Below, in pieces: positions 33,229-44,825 of a DNA stretch of 64,000 nt (position 1 is the first letter of the stretch; each line of letters opens with the position of its first letter). This stretch comes from Ichthyophis bannanicus (taxonomy: Eukaryota; Chordata; Amphibia; Gymnophiona; Ichthyophiidae). The notes below the pieces were generated by a model. That model searched no databases. It worked only from the letters and a program-made list of their open reading frames with translations, and was not told the origin of the DNA. Location of the stretch: positions 516,328,686 through 516,392,685 of the forward strand of contig CM066037.1 in assembly GCA_033557465.1 (NCBI GenBank), in the 5' to 3' direction. Position numbers and translations under genes: made by a program.

Positions 33229-34273
33229 TTATTTTTATTTATTTATTTATTTAACAGTTCTTCTATACCGCGCTTTTCAGATCAGTGCGGTTTACATTCA
33301 ACGTCAACTATACAACACAGGCATTCTGAGTTGTAAACTTTACAATAAACAGGGAAATCAACATGGAAACAACTGGGGAAAACTATCTACATTGTATTTA
33401 CACTATTACCTTTTTCAAGCAGGGTCTATCTACATCTTATTACTTTTGAAGGATCAGGTGGGTTAGCCTTTTTCATACTGAGTCTGATTGTTTAGGTGTG
33501 GTGCGTGATTGTCTGAGGGGCAACATGTATGAATACTGAGGCTGGATTCAGGGTAGTATGTGGTGAACAGGTGGTGCTTTAATGCTTTCCTGAATTGGGT
33601 TAGGTGGGTGATGTTTCGTATATAGGTGGGGAGGGCATTCCATGCTCTAGGTGCATAAATTGTAAAGGCTCTGTTTGTTGTTACTTTCGTGCATTTCGTT
33701 GTTGCCTTTGGGACCTCGAGGGTGTTTTGCGTCGTGGGTCTTCTGTTTCTGTTATGTGGTACTTTGTGTATCATCTCGCTGATAGCTGTGGGAGTCAAAG
33801 TGTTTAACGCTTTGAAGGTCAAGGTTAGGACTTTGTGGAGGATTCTTGCTTGAACAGGTAACCAATGGAGGTTCATCAGTACTGGCGTTATGTGCTCTCT
33901 CCGTGAGGCCCCTGTTAGTACTCTCGCAGCAGTGTTCATTGCGAGCTGGAGTGGTGCTAGTGTTGATTGGGGGAGACCATGTAGGATTACGTTGGCGTAG
34001 TCAAAATGTGGTAATATTAATGCTTGATAGATTGATCGATAGTCGCTGAAATCTAGTAGTGGTCGGAGATGCTTTAAAGTCCTTATTTTCATGTATACTG
34101 TTTTTACTGTGTTTTTTATGTGGGTTTTCAGATCCAGGTGTTGGTCCAGAGTAATGCCAAGGTAGCGGATTGTTGATTTGGTTTTCAGTTCTGTGTCGCC
34201 GATTTTTAAGGAGGGTGGAGGGGTGAAGTCCTGGTTCCTTGAGATGAAAAGGACATCTGTTTTGCTGTTTTGC
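33229..34273 (-). mobile_element. L2-like LINE inserted in the ERV-A leader
   Basis: A 209-codon minus-strand frame: IRTLKHLRPLLDF, YQALILPHFDYANVILHGLP, ARVLTGASRREHITPVLMNLHWLP, APRAWNALPTYIRNITHLTQF. The tail (TTTAT)n is at 33,229 and the 5' truncation at 34,273. TGAAAT flanks it at 33,223-33,228 and 34,274-34,279. It inserted after the provirus did. Confidence 0.85.
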
Positions 34274-34531
34274 TGAAATACAGACCAAGCGAAAATTGAC
34301 TCCTAAGTAGCGCAGTTCCTGGCCGGGCGACCGCGACCAGGTCGCAAACAGGAGGAAGCGAGTGGTGTTTGTCCCCCCAGTGTTTTGTGGGCTGTACGGA
34401 CCCCTTACCTACAGCCATACTACCTACCCTTATTGTTCGTTGTCTTGTACATCATTACATGTACGTAGGTACGTAACGTACGCAGGTACATTGAGTACGT
34501 AGGCAGTAGCATAGGCAGGTACGTTTACATT

Positions 34532-36296
34532 ATGGGAGGGACGGAGTCCACGCAAACTTCATTGGCATGTATGATCAAGAATTTCCGTAAAGGATTTTCG
34601 GGCGATTATGGTATAAAAATGACTTCCTCCAGATTAAAGGTTTTATGTGAAAGGGAGTGGCCCGCATTAGCTGCTTCATGGCCCCAAGAGGGCACCTTTG
34701 ATTTTGAGACAGTTTTACAAATTCATCAGCTTATATTGAGAGTGCATCCCGACCAGTTCCCCTATATAGATTCCTGGTTGAGTGTATGCGAACAGCAGCC
34801 CTCATGGATGAAGCGCTGTTATGAGGAGCACTGTAAAATATTTGTAGCTACTACTAGGGGAGCCACAAAAGCTAAAGAAGAAAAGCCACCAGTATATTCT
34901 GACCCAGAGTCCTCAGATATTCTGGATAATTTACCCCGGCACCCACAGAAATTAGCCCCCACGGCCCCACAACTTGAAGTAGAGCCAGATGAGGAGCCCC
35001 AGAAAATACCGAAGCAACAGCCTAAGAAGCGCCCTACCCCGAGTGAAAGTTCTGGGTGAGGCCCCAGTACAGCAGGGGGGCTTGAGTCTTCTGATGAGAT
35101 AGAAAGCGGAAGTTCTCCTACCAGTTCAGGGTCACCCACCAAGGAGACTAGTGCCTGGGAGCCTTACGAATTAAGAAGCGTAACTCCCAAGAAGAAGGAG
35201 AAAGCAGGGCATCTAATGCCATTACGCCAAGTGCCTGGAATTCCTGTTTTGAATGATCAGGGCCAGATGGTGCCAGGACCAACCAGCTTAGTTTATGTAC
35301 CTTTTTCTACTACAGATTTATTAAATTGGAAAACGCATTATGCTTCCTATACAGCCAAGCCTCAGGAATTAACAGAATTAATGTCTAGCATTATGCAAAC
35401 CCATCAGCCTACCTGGGCCGATTGTCGCCAGCTCCTGTCCACCCTTTTCACTACTGAGGAGCGAGGCCGGATCGGGCAAGCAGCCCTCCGGTGGTTAGAA
35501 GAGAACCCTGTAGAAAGGGGGGCAGTAAATCCCCCACAGGCCGCAGCTGCAGAATATCCCAAAGAAGATCCCGGGTGGGACCCAAATGACTAAAGGGGGG
35601 CGGCGGCCCTAACCAGATTTCGCCAGGCCTTAGTGCAGGGCCTGAAGAAGGGAGGCCAGAGGGCCATGAATATTGGAAAAGTATCGGAAGTTCTCCAGGG
35701 TTCAGATGAGAGCCCAGCGGCCTTTTATGAGCGGTTGTCTGAAGCTTATAGAGTATATACCCCATATGATCCCGCCGCTCAGGAGAATTTACGCATGGTA
35801 AATGCAGCTTTTGTTAGTCAGTCCCAGAGACATAAAACGAAAATTGCAGAAATTAGATGGATTTGCGGGCATGAATACAGCTCAGTTAATGGAAGTCGCT
35901 CAGAAAGTATTTGTGAATCGTGAGAATGAACGAGACAAAGAAAGTGAACGAAAGATGAAGAAGGCAGATGATCTTGCTGCTGCTATAACCGAACGACGTG
36001 GAGGAGGTTTCCCTAATCAAAGGACCAGAGGACGTGGAAGAGGCCGTGGAAGCGATAGGCCTCCATTAGATGCAAATCAATGCGCCTATTGCAAGGAAGG
36101 AGGACATTGGAAAAATGAGTGCCCGCATTTGGACTCCGCCCCTGCGAGGGGAGGAGGGAGTCCCTGGAGGCCAGGAGGAAGATTTCAAAGGAGAGGAGGA
36201 ATGAATTGAACGCAGTTCCAACAAGAGAGGGAAGAAGCCATTGAGGGAGTGGCAGTAGCAACGGGCTATGACCTGGACGACATAGATGAAGACTAG
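34532..36296 (+). pseudogene. ERV-A gag
   Basis: Starts MGGTESTQT (N-myristoylation Gly), followed by a gammaretrovirus-like matrix region (LCEREWPALAASWPQEGTF, HPDQFPYIDSW), a PPVY late motif, a capsid region (MPLRQVPG start; QPTWADCRQLLSTLFT; SPAAFYERLSEAYRVYTPYDP) and one nucleocapsid zinc knuckle (CAYCKEGGHWKNEC). Breaks: in-frame TGA at 35,057, TAA at 35,591, a frameshift near 35,850 and TGA at 36,207. The TAG at 36,294 is in the same frame as protease, as expected for readthrough-type gag-pol. The assembly role is known for the family. This copy cannot make full-length Gag. Confidence 0.9.
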
Positions 36297-39200
36297 GCCA
36301 GACCGGGCTCCAAGTTCACCCTGGGTCCCCAGGAGCCTATGGTCAGTTTGAAGATAGGGGACCAATATATGGAATTCATGGTAGATACAGGAGCAGAACA
36401 TTCAGTAGTAGCCAAGCCAGTAGCTCCACTGTCCTCACGATCTGTCACCATAATAGGAGCCACTGGAAATAAAGCCACAAAACCATTTTTGCAGAACCGC
36501 ATGTGTGAGCTAGGGGGACAGAAGATAACGCACCAGTTCTTGTATATGCCTGAGTGCCCTATTCCACTATTGGGCAGAAACATGCTTGCCAAACTCCAGG
36601 CCCAAATATCCTTTGCTGAAGGGGGAGAAATAAAAATGACTGTGAACCCAAAGCCTGCTGGATTAATGGTGCTGACTGTTCCCCGAGAAGAAGAATGGGG
36701 GTTCTATAATGCACCTGCAATAAAGTCAACCAGTCCCTGTATACCTACCAATCTTATAGCCCCACCTGAAGTTTGGGCAGAAGATAATCCACCTGGCCTA
36801 GCGAAGAACATAGCCCCTGTCATTGTCACCCTCAAGCCAGGAGTGGAACCAGTACATGTGAAGCAGTATCCTCTCCCTCGACCAGCCATTGAAGGAATTC
36901 ACCATCATCTGATGAAACTGCTGAAGTATGGACTTCTCAAAGAATGTCAGTCACCGTGGAATACTCCCCTTCTCCCAGTAAAGAAGCCTGGGACAGGGGA
37001 CTACCGCCCAGTACAAGACCTAAGGCGAGTAAATGATGCAGTTGAAACTATACACCCAGTAGTACCAAATCCTTACACTCTCTTGGGACTGATCCCCGCT
37101 GAGGCTACTCACTTCACCGTCCTGGACCTGAAAGATGCCTTTTTCTGTATGCGCCTAGCACCCACCAGTCAACTTTTATTTGCTTTTGAATGGCAAGACC
37201 CCACAACAGGAAGGCGGGGTCAACTCACCTGGACTAGATTACCCAAGGATTCAAGAATTCACCTACTCTCTTCAGTGCTGCTCTGAATCAGGATCTCTCA
37301 AGTTACCCAGTGGACCCAGGAAAAAGGGTTCTTCTTCAGTATGTAAATGACTTGCTCATAGTCACCAACTCAGAAAGTGAATGCCTGCAAGCTACTAGTG
37401 AACTTCTGTACCTTCTCAAAGATGCCGGATACAAAGTCTCAAAGGCCAAAGCACAGCAATGCCAAACTGAAGTCAAGTATCTAGGATTTCAGTTGTCCAG
37501 TGGGATCCGACGTTTAGGACCAGAACACAAAGAAGCTGTATGTAATATCCCGACTCCAACCACTAGCAGGCAAGTAAGAGCCTTCCTGGGGGCCGTAGGA
37601 TATTGTCGCATATGGATCCCCAACTTTGCCCTGATTGCAAAACCACTATACCAAGCCACCAGAGGAATGGAAAAATCCCCACTAGATTGGGGACCTGAAG
37701 ATGATGTAGCATTCCAAACTTTGAAAAGGGCCCTGATGTCATCTCCAGCTTTAGGTCTTCCAGATGTTCAGAAGCCTTTCCATCTCTTTGTCCATGAGTC
37801 ACAAGGAAACGCATTGGGAGTATTGACCCAATCTCTTGGATCCTGGCAACGACCAGTAGCTTATCTGTCAAAACAATTGGACCCTTCAAGTCATCGTGTC
37901 ACACTCTGTCCTGACTCTCATGGAACATAAAGGAAACTTGCTGTGTGAGAACCCTCAGATACAGTTGAAAGTTAGCCAAGCTCTGAACCCTGCTACACTG
38001 TTTCCAACTGGTCCTGGGCCACCTGATCATAATTGCTTAGAAACCATGGACACTGTATTTTCAAGTCGCCCTGATTTGACTGATGTCCCTCTAGAGGACC
38101 CAGAACGGACTTTCTTTGTAGATGGAAGCAGTCTGGTCATCAATGGACATCGTTGTGCTGGATATGCGGTGGTGACCCTAGATCTGGTAGTTGAGTCCTC
38201 AAGCCCCGACCCCTGGAACTTCTGCACAGAAAGCTGAATTGATAGCCCTCACCAGAGCCTTGACATTAGGAGATGGACTCCGCATAAATGTGTACACAGA
38301 TTCCAAATATGCTTTTACTACTTTGCATGCACACGGAGCCTTGTATAAAGAGCGAGGGTTAATCACCTCAGGGGGTAAAGACATTAGGTATGGGCCCGAG
38401 ATATTGATGTTATTAGATGCTGTATGGGCCCCAAAACAAGTAGCAGTCATGCACTGCAGAGGTCATCAGGCAGGAGCAGGAGAAGTTGCTCGAGGGAATA
38501 GATTTGCAGATGCCACAGCCCGAAAGGCAGCCACCACAGGACAAGTAAGGACACAAGATACTGCAATGCAAGCAGTCCTATTCCCCGTGCCCCTTAGTTC
38601 CTGGGCACCCCGATATACTACACAAGAGTTAGACTATTATTGTGAAAAGGAAGGAGGAGTCTTAACAGAACAAGGTTGGATAGTGCTACCACCTCCAGAA
38701 GATAGTCCACCCCCAGGTCCTAGAGTCATCCCTGAAGCACTAGGACCAGCCTTTGTCCAAGCATTCCACCAAGCCACACATTATGGTAAAACCGCCATGG
38801 AGAAAGCCCTCAGACCCCATTTCTGTATTTCATTGCTAGGATCTCTGACTGCCTCAGTGGCACAGCAATGCCTGACATGTGCCAAGAATAACGCCAAGCA
38901 AGGTCCTGTTCCACCCCCAAGAATTCAGCCAGTAGGGGTGACCCCCATGAGTGATATACAGATAAGACTTTGCTGAAATGCCCCGTGCAAATGGATATCA
39001 CTATATGTTAGTGTTAGTCTGCACATTTTCAGGGTGGGTAGAAGCCTACCCCACCCGAACTGAGAAAGCCCGAGAAGTCACTAGGGCATTGCTCCATGAG
39101 ATCATGCCTCGATTTGGAATACCATCAACTATAGGGTCAGATAATGGTCCATCATTTGTATCTCAAGTGACCCAACAGTTAGCTCAAGCTTTGCAAATAA

Positions 39201-39772
39201 AATGGAAATTACACATTGCTTACAGACCCCAGAGTTCAGGGAAAGTAGAACGCATGAATAGAACCCTGAAAGCTCAGTTATCTAAGCTTTGCCAAGAAAC
39301 ACACTTGAAGTGGCTCCAGGTTTTACCCATAGCCCTTCTTAGGATACGTTCAGCCCCCACCAGATCCTTAGGAGTCTCCCCTTTTGAGATTTTGTATGGG
39401 CGACCTCCACCCATAGTGCAGGGAATAAAGGGAGACATGAGACAGATAGGATCTGAAATAACTAGACGAGGACTATTAGCTTTAGGTTCTGTTTTGCAGA
39501 AACTTCAAACGTGGGTGCAAGACCGACTACCCATCAACCTGACTGAACCTCTGCATCCCTTCAAGCCAGGAAGGTCCGTGTGGGTGAAAGAGTGGAGAAA
39601 AACCCCACTGGCGCCGCATTGGAAAGGACCATATGTCGTTATCCTGTCAACACCTATTGCTGTAAAAGTTGCAGAATTCGAACACTGGATCCACCACAGT
39701 CGAGTGAAGCCAGCAGCTGCTCCTGATCCTGGCCAATGGACATCAGCTAATGATCCCGAGACTCCATTGTGA
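36297..39772 (+). pseudogene. ERV-A pro-pol (protease, RT, RNase H, integrase)
   Basis: Protease: FMVDTGAEHSVV and LLGRNML. RT: VPNPYTLLGLIP, FTVLDLKDAFFCMRL and YVNDLL, where the catalytic YVDD-type motif has N for the first D. RNase H: FFVDGSS, KAELIAL, YTDSKYAF, NRFADATA. Integrase: HQATHYG and CLTC (zinc-binding), SDNGPSF (D) and SGKVERMNR (E). Frames change near 37,240, 37,890, 38,190 and 38,960; the last removes the first integrase Asp context. The polyprotein would copy and integrate the viral genome. This copy is inactive through both frameshifts and the YVND change. Confidence 0.9.
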
Positions 39773-39920
39773 CTCACCTTGAGGAGACAACCAGTATTAT
39801 AGAAGAAACTTCAGAATCCACTTACGTCACGTGAAAGTGACCATCGCAGCAGAAATAAAAGAAAACTCAACACAGATCATCATTCTCAACTTTCCAGTTA
39901 ACTTCCAGACTATAATCATC

Positions 39921-42002
39921 ATGTTCTTCCACTATTGCCTTGTGGGAGTGGTGGTCCTGGGAATCTTGGAAAAGACTTTTGCTCTACCCCCTTGTGCAGC
40001 TTGCATAACCACCACCCGAACTGGACAGAAGATTACTCAGACTTTGCTCTATCATTCCTACTATACTTGCACTGGTACAGTCAGCCAGTGTGTTTATAAT
40101 GGTACTGAATTGAACATTTGTACAAAGGGGAAAAGTAAGACTTGTTATAACCCCCGACAGAATCCATCCTACTATACATTTGAGATACGCTGGAATGATG
40201 AAGATGGAGCCATCTTGAATATAACTAAACCTCTCACCAACCCCACAAAACCTAGCGTCTTGAACTTTGATGCTTGTGGTGCCATAAATAAAAATGCGTA
40301 CCACAGATGTGCGTCTTGGTCATGGGAGCGAGCATATTACCATGATAAGTACATGTGCCCAGAGGGAGCCTATGGATGGGGAAAATGTACTGGAAAAAGT
40401 ACAACAGCCACCATCTACACCACTGCATCTCGACATGATTACTTTTGCCCAAAATGGGAGTGTGTGTATTTTGCTACCTGGAAGAACGCACCAACGGGAC
40501 GGGATGGAGATCATCGAAAAGGCAGCCTAACAAAGATTAGACTGTCAGAACCCACGAAATGTCAGAAAGGAGCTTGTAATCCTCTCCAACTCTTCATAGC
40601 CAATCCCAGCCACTGGAAGCAAGGATACAAGTTTGGGTTGCGTATTGCAGGAGGAGGAGTAGATCGTGGGACTATTTTATATCTGCGATTAAATACCAAC
40701 ACCCATGTATCCTCACCCTATCGTATACATCACTCTTTCTATGAAGCCATGAAATCAGAGTTTGAAATTCCTCCTGCTTCCCAGAACTTATTTCTTGAAT
40801 TAGCGGGTGCAGTCGCATCTAGTCTCCATGTTACAGACTGTTTGTTTTGTGGAGGAACGACAATGGGAGACCAATGGCCTTGGGAGGCACAAGAACTGAA
40901 CTATTCTGTTCCATATAATCAGACCAATATACACAATACCACAAATGAATGGGTATTGGCTCACTCCATTGCGGGCAACTTATGTTTTTCTCGTTATGGA
41001 CCCATGTTTAATATGGAAGTGGGGCAGCTGGTCTGTCTCAATCAGAAGTTCTACAACAGTACCACTAAGAAGACATCTTGGTGGTCCGGCGTCAACACTA
41101 CTGAACCTCCCAATCCTCTTGTTCAGTTCCCTAAACTTGCCATTATTTGGACTAATTTAGCAGCATATAATTCTTGGCAAGCACTACCTGGACTGTACTG
41201 GATTTGCGGGACCTGAGCATATGCTAGACTTCCTCATCACTGGGGAGGTGCATGTGTATTGGGAACCATACGACCTTCCTTTTTCCTTCTGCCTACATCC
41301 CAGGGAGAACAGCTGGGATATCCTGTGTACAGAAGTCGACAGCTGAAGGAGGCCTTGAAAATAGGCCAATGGGACAAATGGGAAGGTGATGAATGGCCAC
41401 CGGAAAGAATCATCACATACTATGGACCTGCTACTTGGGAGCAGGATGGGACTTGGGGATATCGTACCCCTGTTTATATGATTAATCGAATAATACGTTT
41501 GCAAGCTGTTGTTGAAATAATAACCAATGAAACTAGTAAAGCACTAACCCTTCTAGCGAAACAGAGTACACAAATGCATACAGCCATCTATCAAAATCAT
41601 TTAGCTCTAGATTATTTGTTAGCAGCTGAAGGTGGGGTATGCGGGAAATTGAATCTAAGTAATTGTTGTTTACAGATTGATAATAATGGGCATGTAGTTG
41701 AAGATTTAGCCATCCAGATGAGAGAGCAGACATTTGTGTCGGTCCAAACCTGGCACAGTTTAAAGATGGATGGGTGGTTTGGGTCATTGTTTTCTTGGAT
41801 TGGTGGTCTGAAATCCCTTATGTTGATTGTCTTATTCATTTTAGCCATGTGCTTATTGCTCCCTTGTCTCCTACCCCTTTGTTTACGCATGATAACATCA
41901 TCACTTGACAGCACTATAGAGCGGAAGGCAGCTACGAAAGTATTAGCTATGTGGCGATATCACCCCATACCCCATAATGCTGATGCTGTTACACCTGTAT
42001 AA
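39921..42002 (+). pseudogene. ERV-A env
   Basis: ATG 39,921 opens a hydrophobic signal peptide (CLVGVVVLGIL). The surface part has many Cys and N-glycosylation sites. The transmembrane part shows [16 protein letters not shown], then C-x7-CC ([10 protein letters not shown]), and a membrane anchor [19 protein letters not shown] before a short tail ending at 42,002. The only break I see is an in-frame TGA at 41,214-41,216, before the surface/transmembrane junction. The C-x7-CC spacing differs by one from the usual gammaretroviral C-x6-CC. Env is the best-preserved ERV gene here. Confidence 0.9.
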
Positions 42003-42064
42003 TATGTTAATTGACTAATGAGTGATTTAATTCTCACCCTTCCTCACTTGCGGGTGAGAATAAT

Positions 42065-42076
42065 CAAAGGGGGGAA
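42065..42076 (+). promoter_or_regulatory. ERV-A polypurine tract
   Basis: CAAAGGGGGGAA lies directly before the 3' LTR, the expected plus-strand primer. Confidence 0.85.
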
Positions 42077-43312
42077 TGAGGTAGGCTATGGCCTAGCATA
42101 GCCTGCTACTATGAAAGACCTGTAAGTTAGGCCTGGATCCTAATTTCCATTATAGCTAGAAAAGAACCATAAATATGTGAAAAATGAGAAAGATGTTTTA
42201 AAATGCTTAATAAGAAGTTTTTATGAATGCATAAGTCTTCTATTATTCTCTTGTATGTGAAAGAACAGAAAAGTAACAGTATATGCATTCCAGAAGCTGA
42301 AGTTAACCTTGCAGTAGAAAAGTTACCAAGTTAAGACTATACTATTGTAGCAGCAAAGCGCAGACAAACCAATGATACCAGGAGTCTGTTCAGAAGGTCC
42401 AAATCATTTATTTGTGCACAAGTCTCAAGCAAGGCAATTTCAAAATGGCTGAGCAAAGTTTTCAAGCATTACAACAACTTTTATAGACTTCTGTTCCATT
42501 CTAGGTATAGAAAAACACTTCATTGGTCCCGGTACGCTCCCGTACCTCCCGTAGCCCTTCTATTGGTCCCGGTACTGATAAGTTTCTCCAATTATGTTCC
42601 TTCTGTGGGCTTCTGTAGGCATGACACCTGCCTGCCCCCCTTCTAGTCCCAATTACAATGGTCAGTTCATCAACTTGTTACTTTCACACTTTCAAGGCTA
42701 TGGGACCATTTGTGCGTGCAGAAGAGCAAGGTTCTGTAACTCATCTGTCAGCACTCCTCAATATTTCTCTGCAAATGTACTCTTTCTTATCAGTAACTTT
42801 AAAACACATCTTTTCTGTATTTTTCCATTTCTTAATTCTGCAGTTCTGCTTATCTAAGCTAATTCAATATTTCTACTGAGTTCTTTCTTACAATAGCAGC
42901 ATATTGGGGGATGTGCAATCCTATATGCCTCTCCACAGGCCTCATTTACAGGTCAAGCTAGCCATGCTGGCCTGCCTATGTCAGACACCGTGGGTCACAG
43001 GCCTGCACCTGCCACACTATTGTTCAAGCAATCCTAAAGGAGGGGGCCGGTTGCTAGGTTCCGGAGGGATTTCTAATTGGACAAATGAAGGGAATGTATA
43101 ACCAATGAGAAGTTTGCATGTATCGAGCTAGAACCAATAGAACATTTTCATGTATCAAACTGAAAAAGCGGTATAAAAAGTTATGTCTCTGTATAAACCT
43201 TCGCTCAGTACCTTTTGCTGCTTTGACTGACTGGGCCTTGTGCACAATAAACTGACTTGGACCCTGTCAATCGACTCCTGGACTTATTCATTGACTGCAC
43301 TTTGCTACAGCA
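42077..43312 (+). repeat. ERV-A 3' LTR (interrupted by a solo LTR)
   Basis: TGAGGTAGGC to CTACAGCA. Without the 671 bp insert and its CTAT duplication it is 561 bp, nearly identical to the 5' LTR. Confidence 0.95.
42346..43016 (-). mobile_element. Foreign solo LTR inside the ERV-A 3' LTR
   Basis: Bounded by TG...CA with CTAT at 42,342-42,345 and 43,017-43,020. On the minus strand it has CCAAT-type boxes, TATAAAAG (42,479-42,487 in reverse) and AATAAA (42,407-42,412 in reverse), in the order of an LTR. Unlike ERV-A in sequence, so from a different retrovirus family. It has no internal genes. Confidence 0.8.
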
Positions 43313-43434
43313 GTAGTTCCTAATGTGCCTGGCGGTTGGCACTGGATTATAGTAATGTAGAAATCTTTTAGTCTTTCTTTATCCATACATTCATTAAGAG
43401 GCATGTTTACTAAAAGTAAGTGTATGGTAACATT

Positions 43435-43490
43435 ATGCAAATATTTATGCAAATGAGGTACCTTATGCAAATGAGGTGCCTTATGCAAAT
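43435..43490 (+). repeat. Octamer repeats at the hAT-1 right end
   Basis: ATGCAAAT occurs four times (43,435; 43,447; 43,465; 43,483), the last three within TTATGCAAATGAGG units of about 18 bp. The same block is in hAT-2 and, reversed, in hAT-3. Confidence 0.85.
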
Positions 43491-43546
43491 GAGGCCCCGC
43501 ACTGAGTCTCCGCACATGGCCCCGCACCCCCCTTGGGCCACCCCTG

Positions 43547-44060
43547 CCTGCAGGGCATTTGTAACAAACTGGCCATTGTCAGAAACAGAATGCTGGACGC
43601 TAGGGACCTAAGATCTCAACCAGCATGGCACATCTTAGGATTTTATGTAGGCTCAATCACTCAGTAAACCATAATATTTAAACACTTATTTGCACAAACC
43701 TTCATTAGTATTTAGATTATTATACAGATTCACGACTGGGTCAGCTGATCTCAAAATGGTCAGTGACATCATAAAGGCATTCTGATTGTAACAAAATAAA
43801 ATGGCCCAAGTCACAGTGGGGGTTTTCTTTAAAGAAAGCTGTTACTCATATCATGAGGGGGGACAATTTTTAGGATAGCAACATATTTTAGTTGTGGAAA
43901 GGGGAGCTTTAGAAAACTTTAATGCACCTTCAACATAGGCAAAATTACCTACATTGTTCTACAATACAGGCAACTCCTGGACTAATACCAACCCCCCACC
44001 CTTACTCCCTCATGTACATAAGATTGTAAAGTAGCTCATGCTGTAAATAGCCCACCACGA
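43547..44060. other. Unassigned interval
   Basis: I see nothing recognisable apart from AT-rich sequence leading into a LINE tail. Confidence 0.4.
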
Positions 44061-44210
44061 ATCAACGCCAACTTACACACACACTCATTCACTGTATAAC
44101 ACTGCATGACCATACAAATATCAATTTATTTGATTGGTTGCTGTGTACACCGCTTTGATTAAAGGAGAAGGCGGGATATAAATCCTTTTAAATAAATAAA
44201 AATAAATTTT
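44060..44210 (+). mobile_element. L2-like LINE 3' tail
   Basis: GTACACCGCTTTGATTAAAG, GGCGGGATATAAAT and (AAATA)n match the tail type seen at 470-505. The coding part is not recognisable. Confidence 0.6.
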
Positions 44211-44536
44211 GCCTACATTTTTTGGAGGTGTTCCCAGGAGCAGAGGAAAGGCAGGCTATACAAACACACAGATAGTTTATTTTATTTTAACAATACCATG
44301 CGCACAATTTTTGATGGTAAAATTTCCCACACAAAGTAGATGGAGATATCTGTGGGTAATTTTTTCAGGGACAATAATCAAAGAAAAATCACCTGTGCAG
44401 TTTCTCTTTCATTATGGGTAAAAATCCTATGGGCAAACTATCCCATAGGCATGGCCGGCCCGTGCATTGTGCGATAATGTTTGCACAGGGCCCCGCGCTT
44501 CAGGGGGCCCCGCACGAACACCATTAATGCACACTA

Positions 44537-44815
44537 TGGACGGCAGCAGAGGGAGCTGGGGAAGCCCACGCGAGGCCCTGGCTCCCTCTGCACAGCCGCT
44601 AGTGTGAGGAGTCTTTTCCCTCACGCTAGCGGCTGTATCTGTGAAGTCACAAATGCCGGGGGAGGTTAAAGCAAATGCCCTTTAACCTTTCCCAGCATGC
44701 GAGGCTTCACAGATTCAGCCGCCAGCGTGAGGGAAAAGATTCTTCACACTAGCGGCTGTGCAGAGGGAACCAGGGCCTCGCATGGGCTTCCCCGGCTCCC
44801 TCTGCCGTCCCTTAG
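44537..44815. repeat. GC-rich palindrome of hAT-2
   Basis: Arms share CAGAGGGAGC, CCGCTAGTGTGA and CCCTCACGC..GCGGCTG in inverted order, centred near 44,675. The sequence differs from the hAT-1 and hAT-3 palindromes although it is in the same place. Confidence 0.8.
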
Positions 44816-44825
44816 ATGGCTGCGG

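Larger units (their letters stand above)
32077..43312 (+). mobile_element. Gammaretrovirus-like endogenous retrovirus (ERV-A)
   Basis: A complete provirus structure: 5' LTR, primer site, splice donor, gag, pro-pol, env, polypurine tract, 3' LTR. A 4 bp duplication GTAG lies at 32,073-32,076 and 43,313-43,316, inside hAT-1. By eye the LTRs differ at about ten of 562 positions, suggesting a fairly recent insertion. All genes carry breaks. Gammaretrovirus-like gag and the in-frame gag-pol layout support the class. Confidence 0.95.
28456..43546 (+). mobile_element. hAT-1, non-autonomous hAT-like element (invaded by CR1 and ERV)
   Basis: The left end CAGGGCCGGCCC (28,456) and right end GGGCCACCCCTG (to 43,546) resemble hAT termini (CAGGG..GGCCC). 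The same end sequences bound hAT-2 and hAT-3. Inside, in order: a hairpin near the left end, a 400 bp palindrome, a 29 bp minisatellite, unique sequence and octamer repeats at the right. It carries no transposase. The 8 bp next to each end (TAGTACCC and CCTGCAGG) do not match, so the two ends may not derive from one insertion event. Confidence 0.65.
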
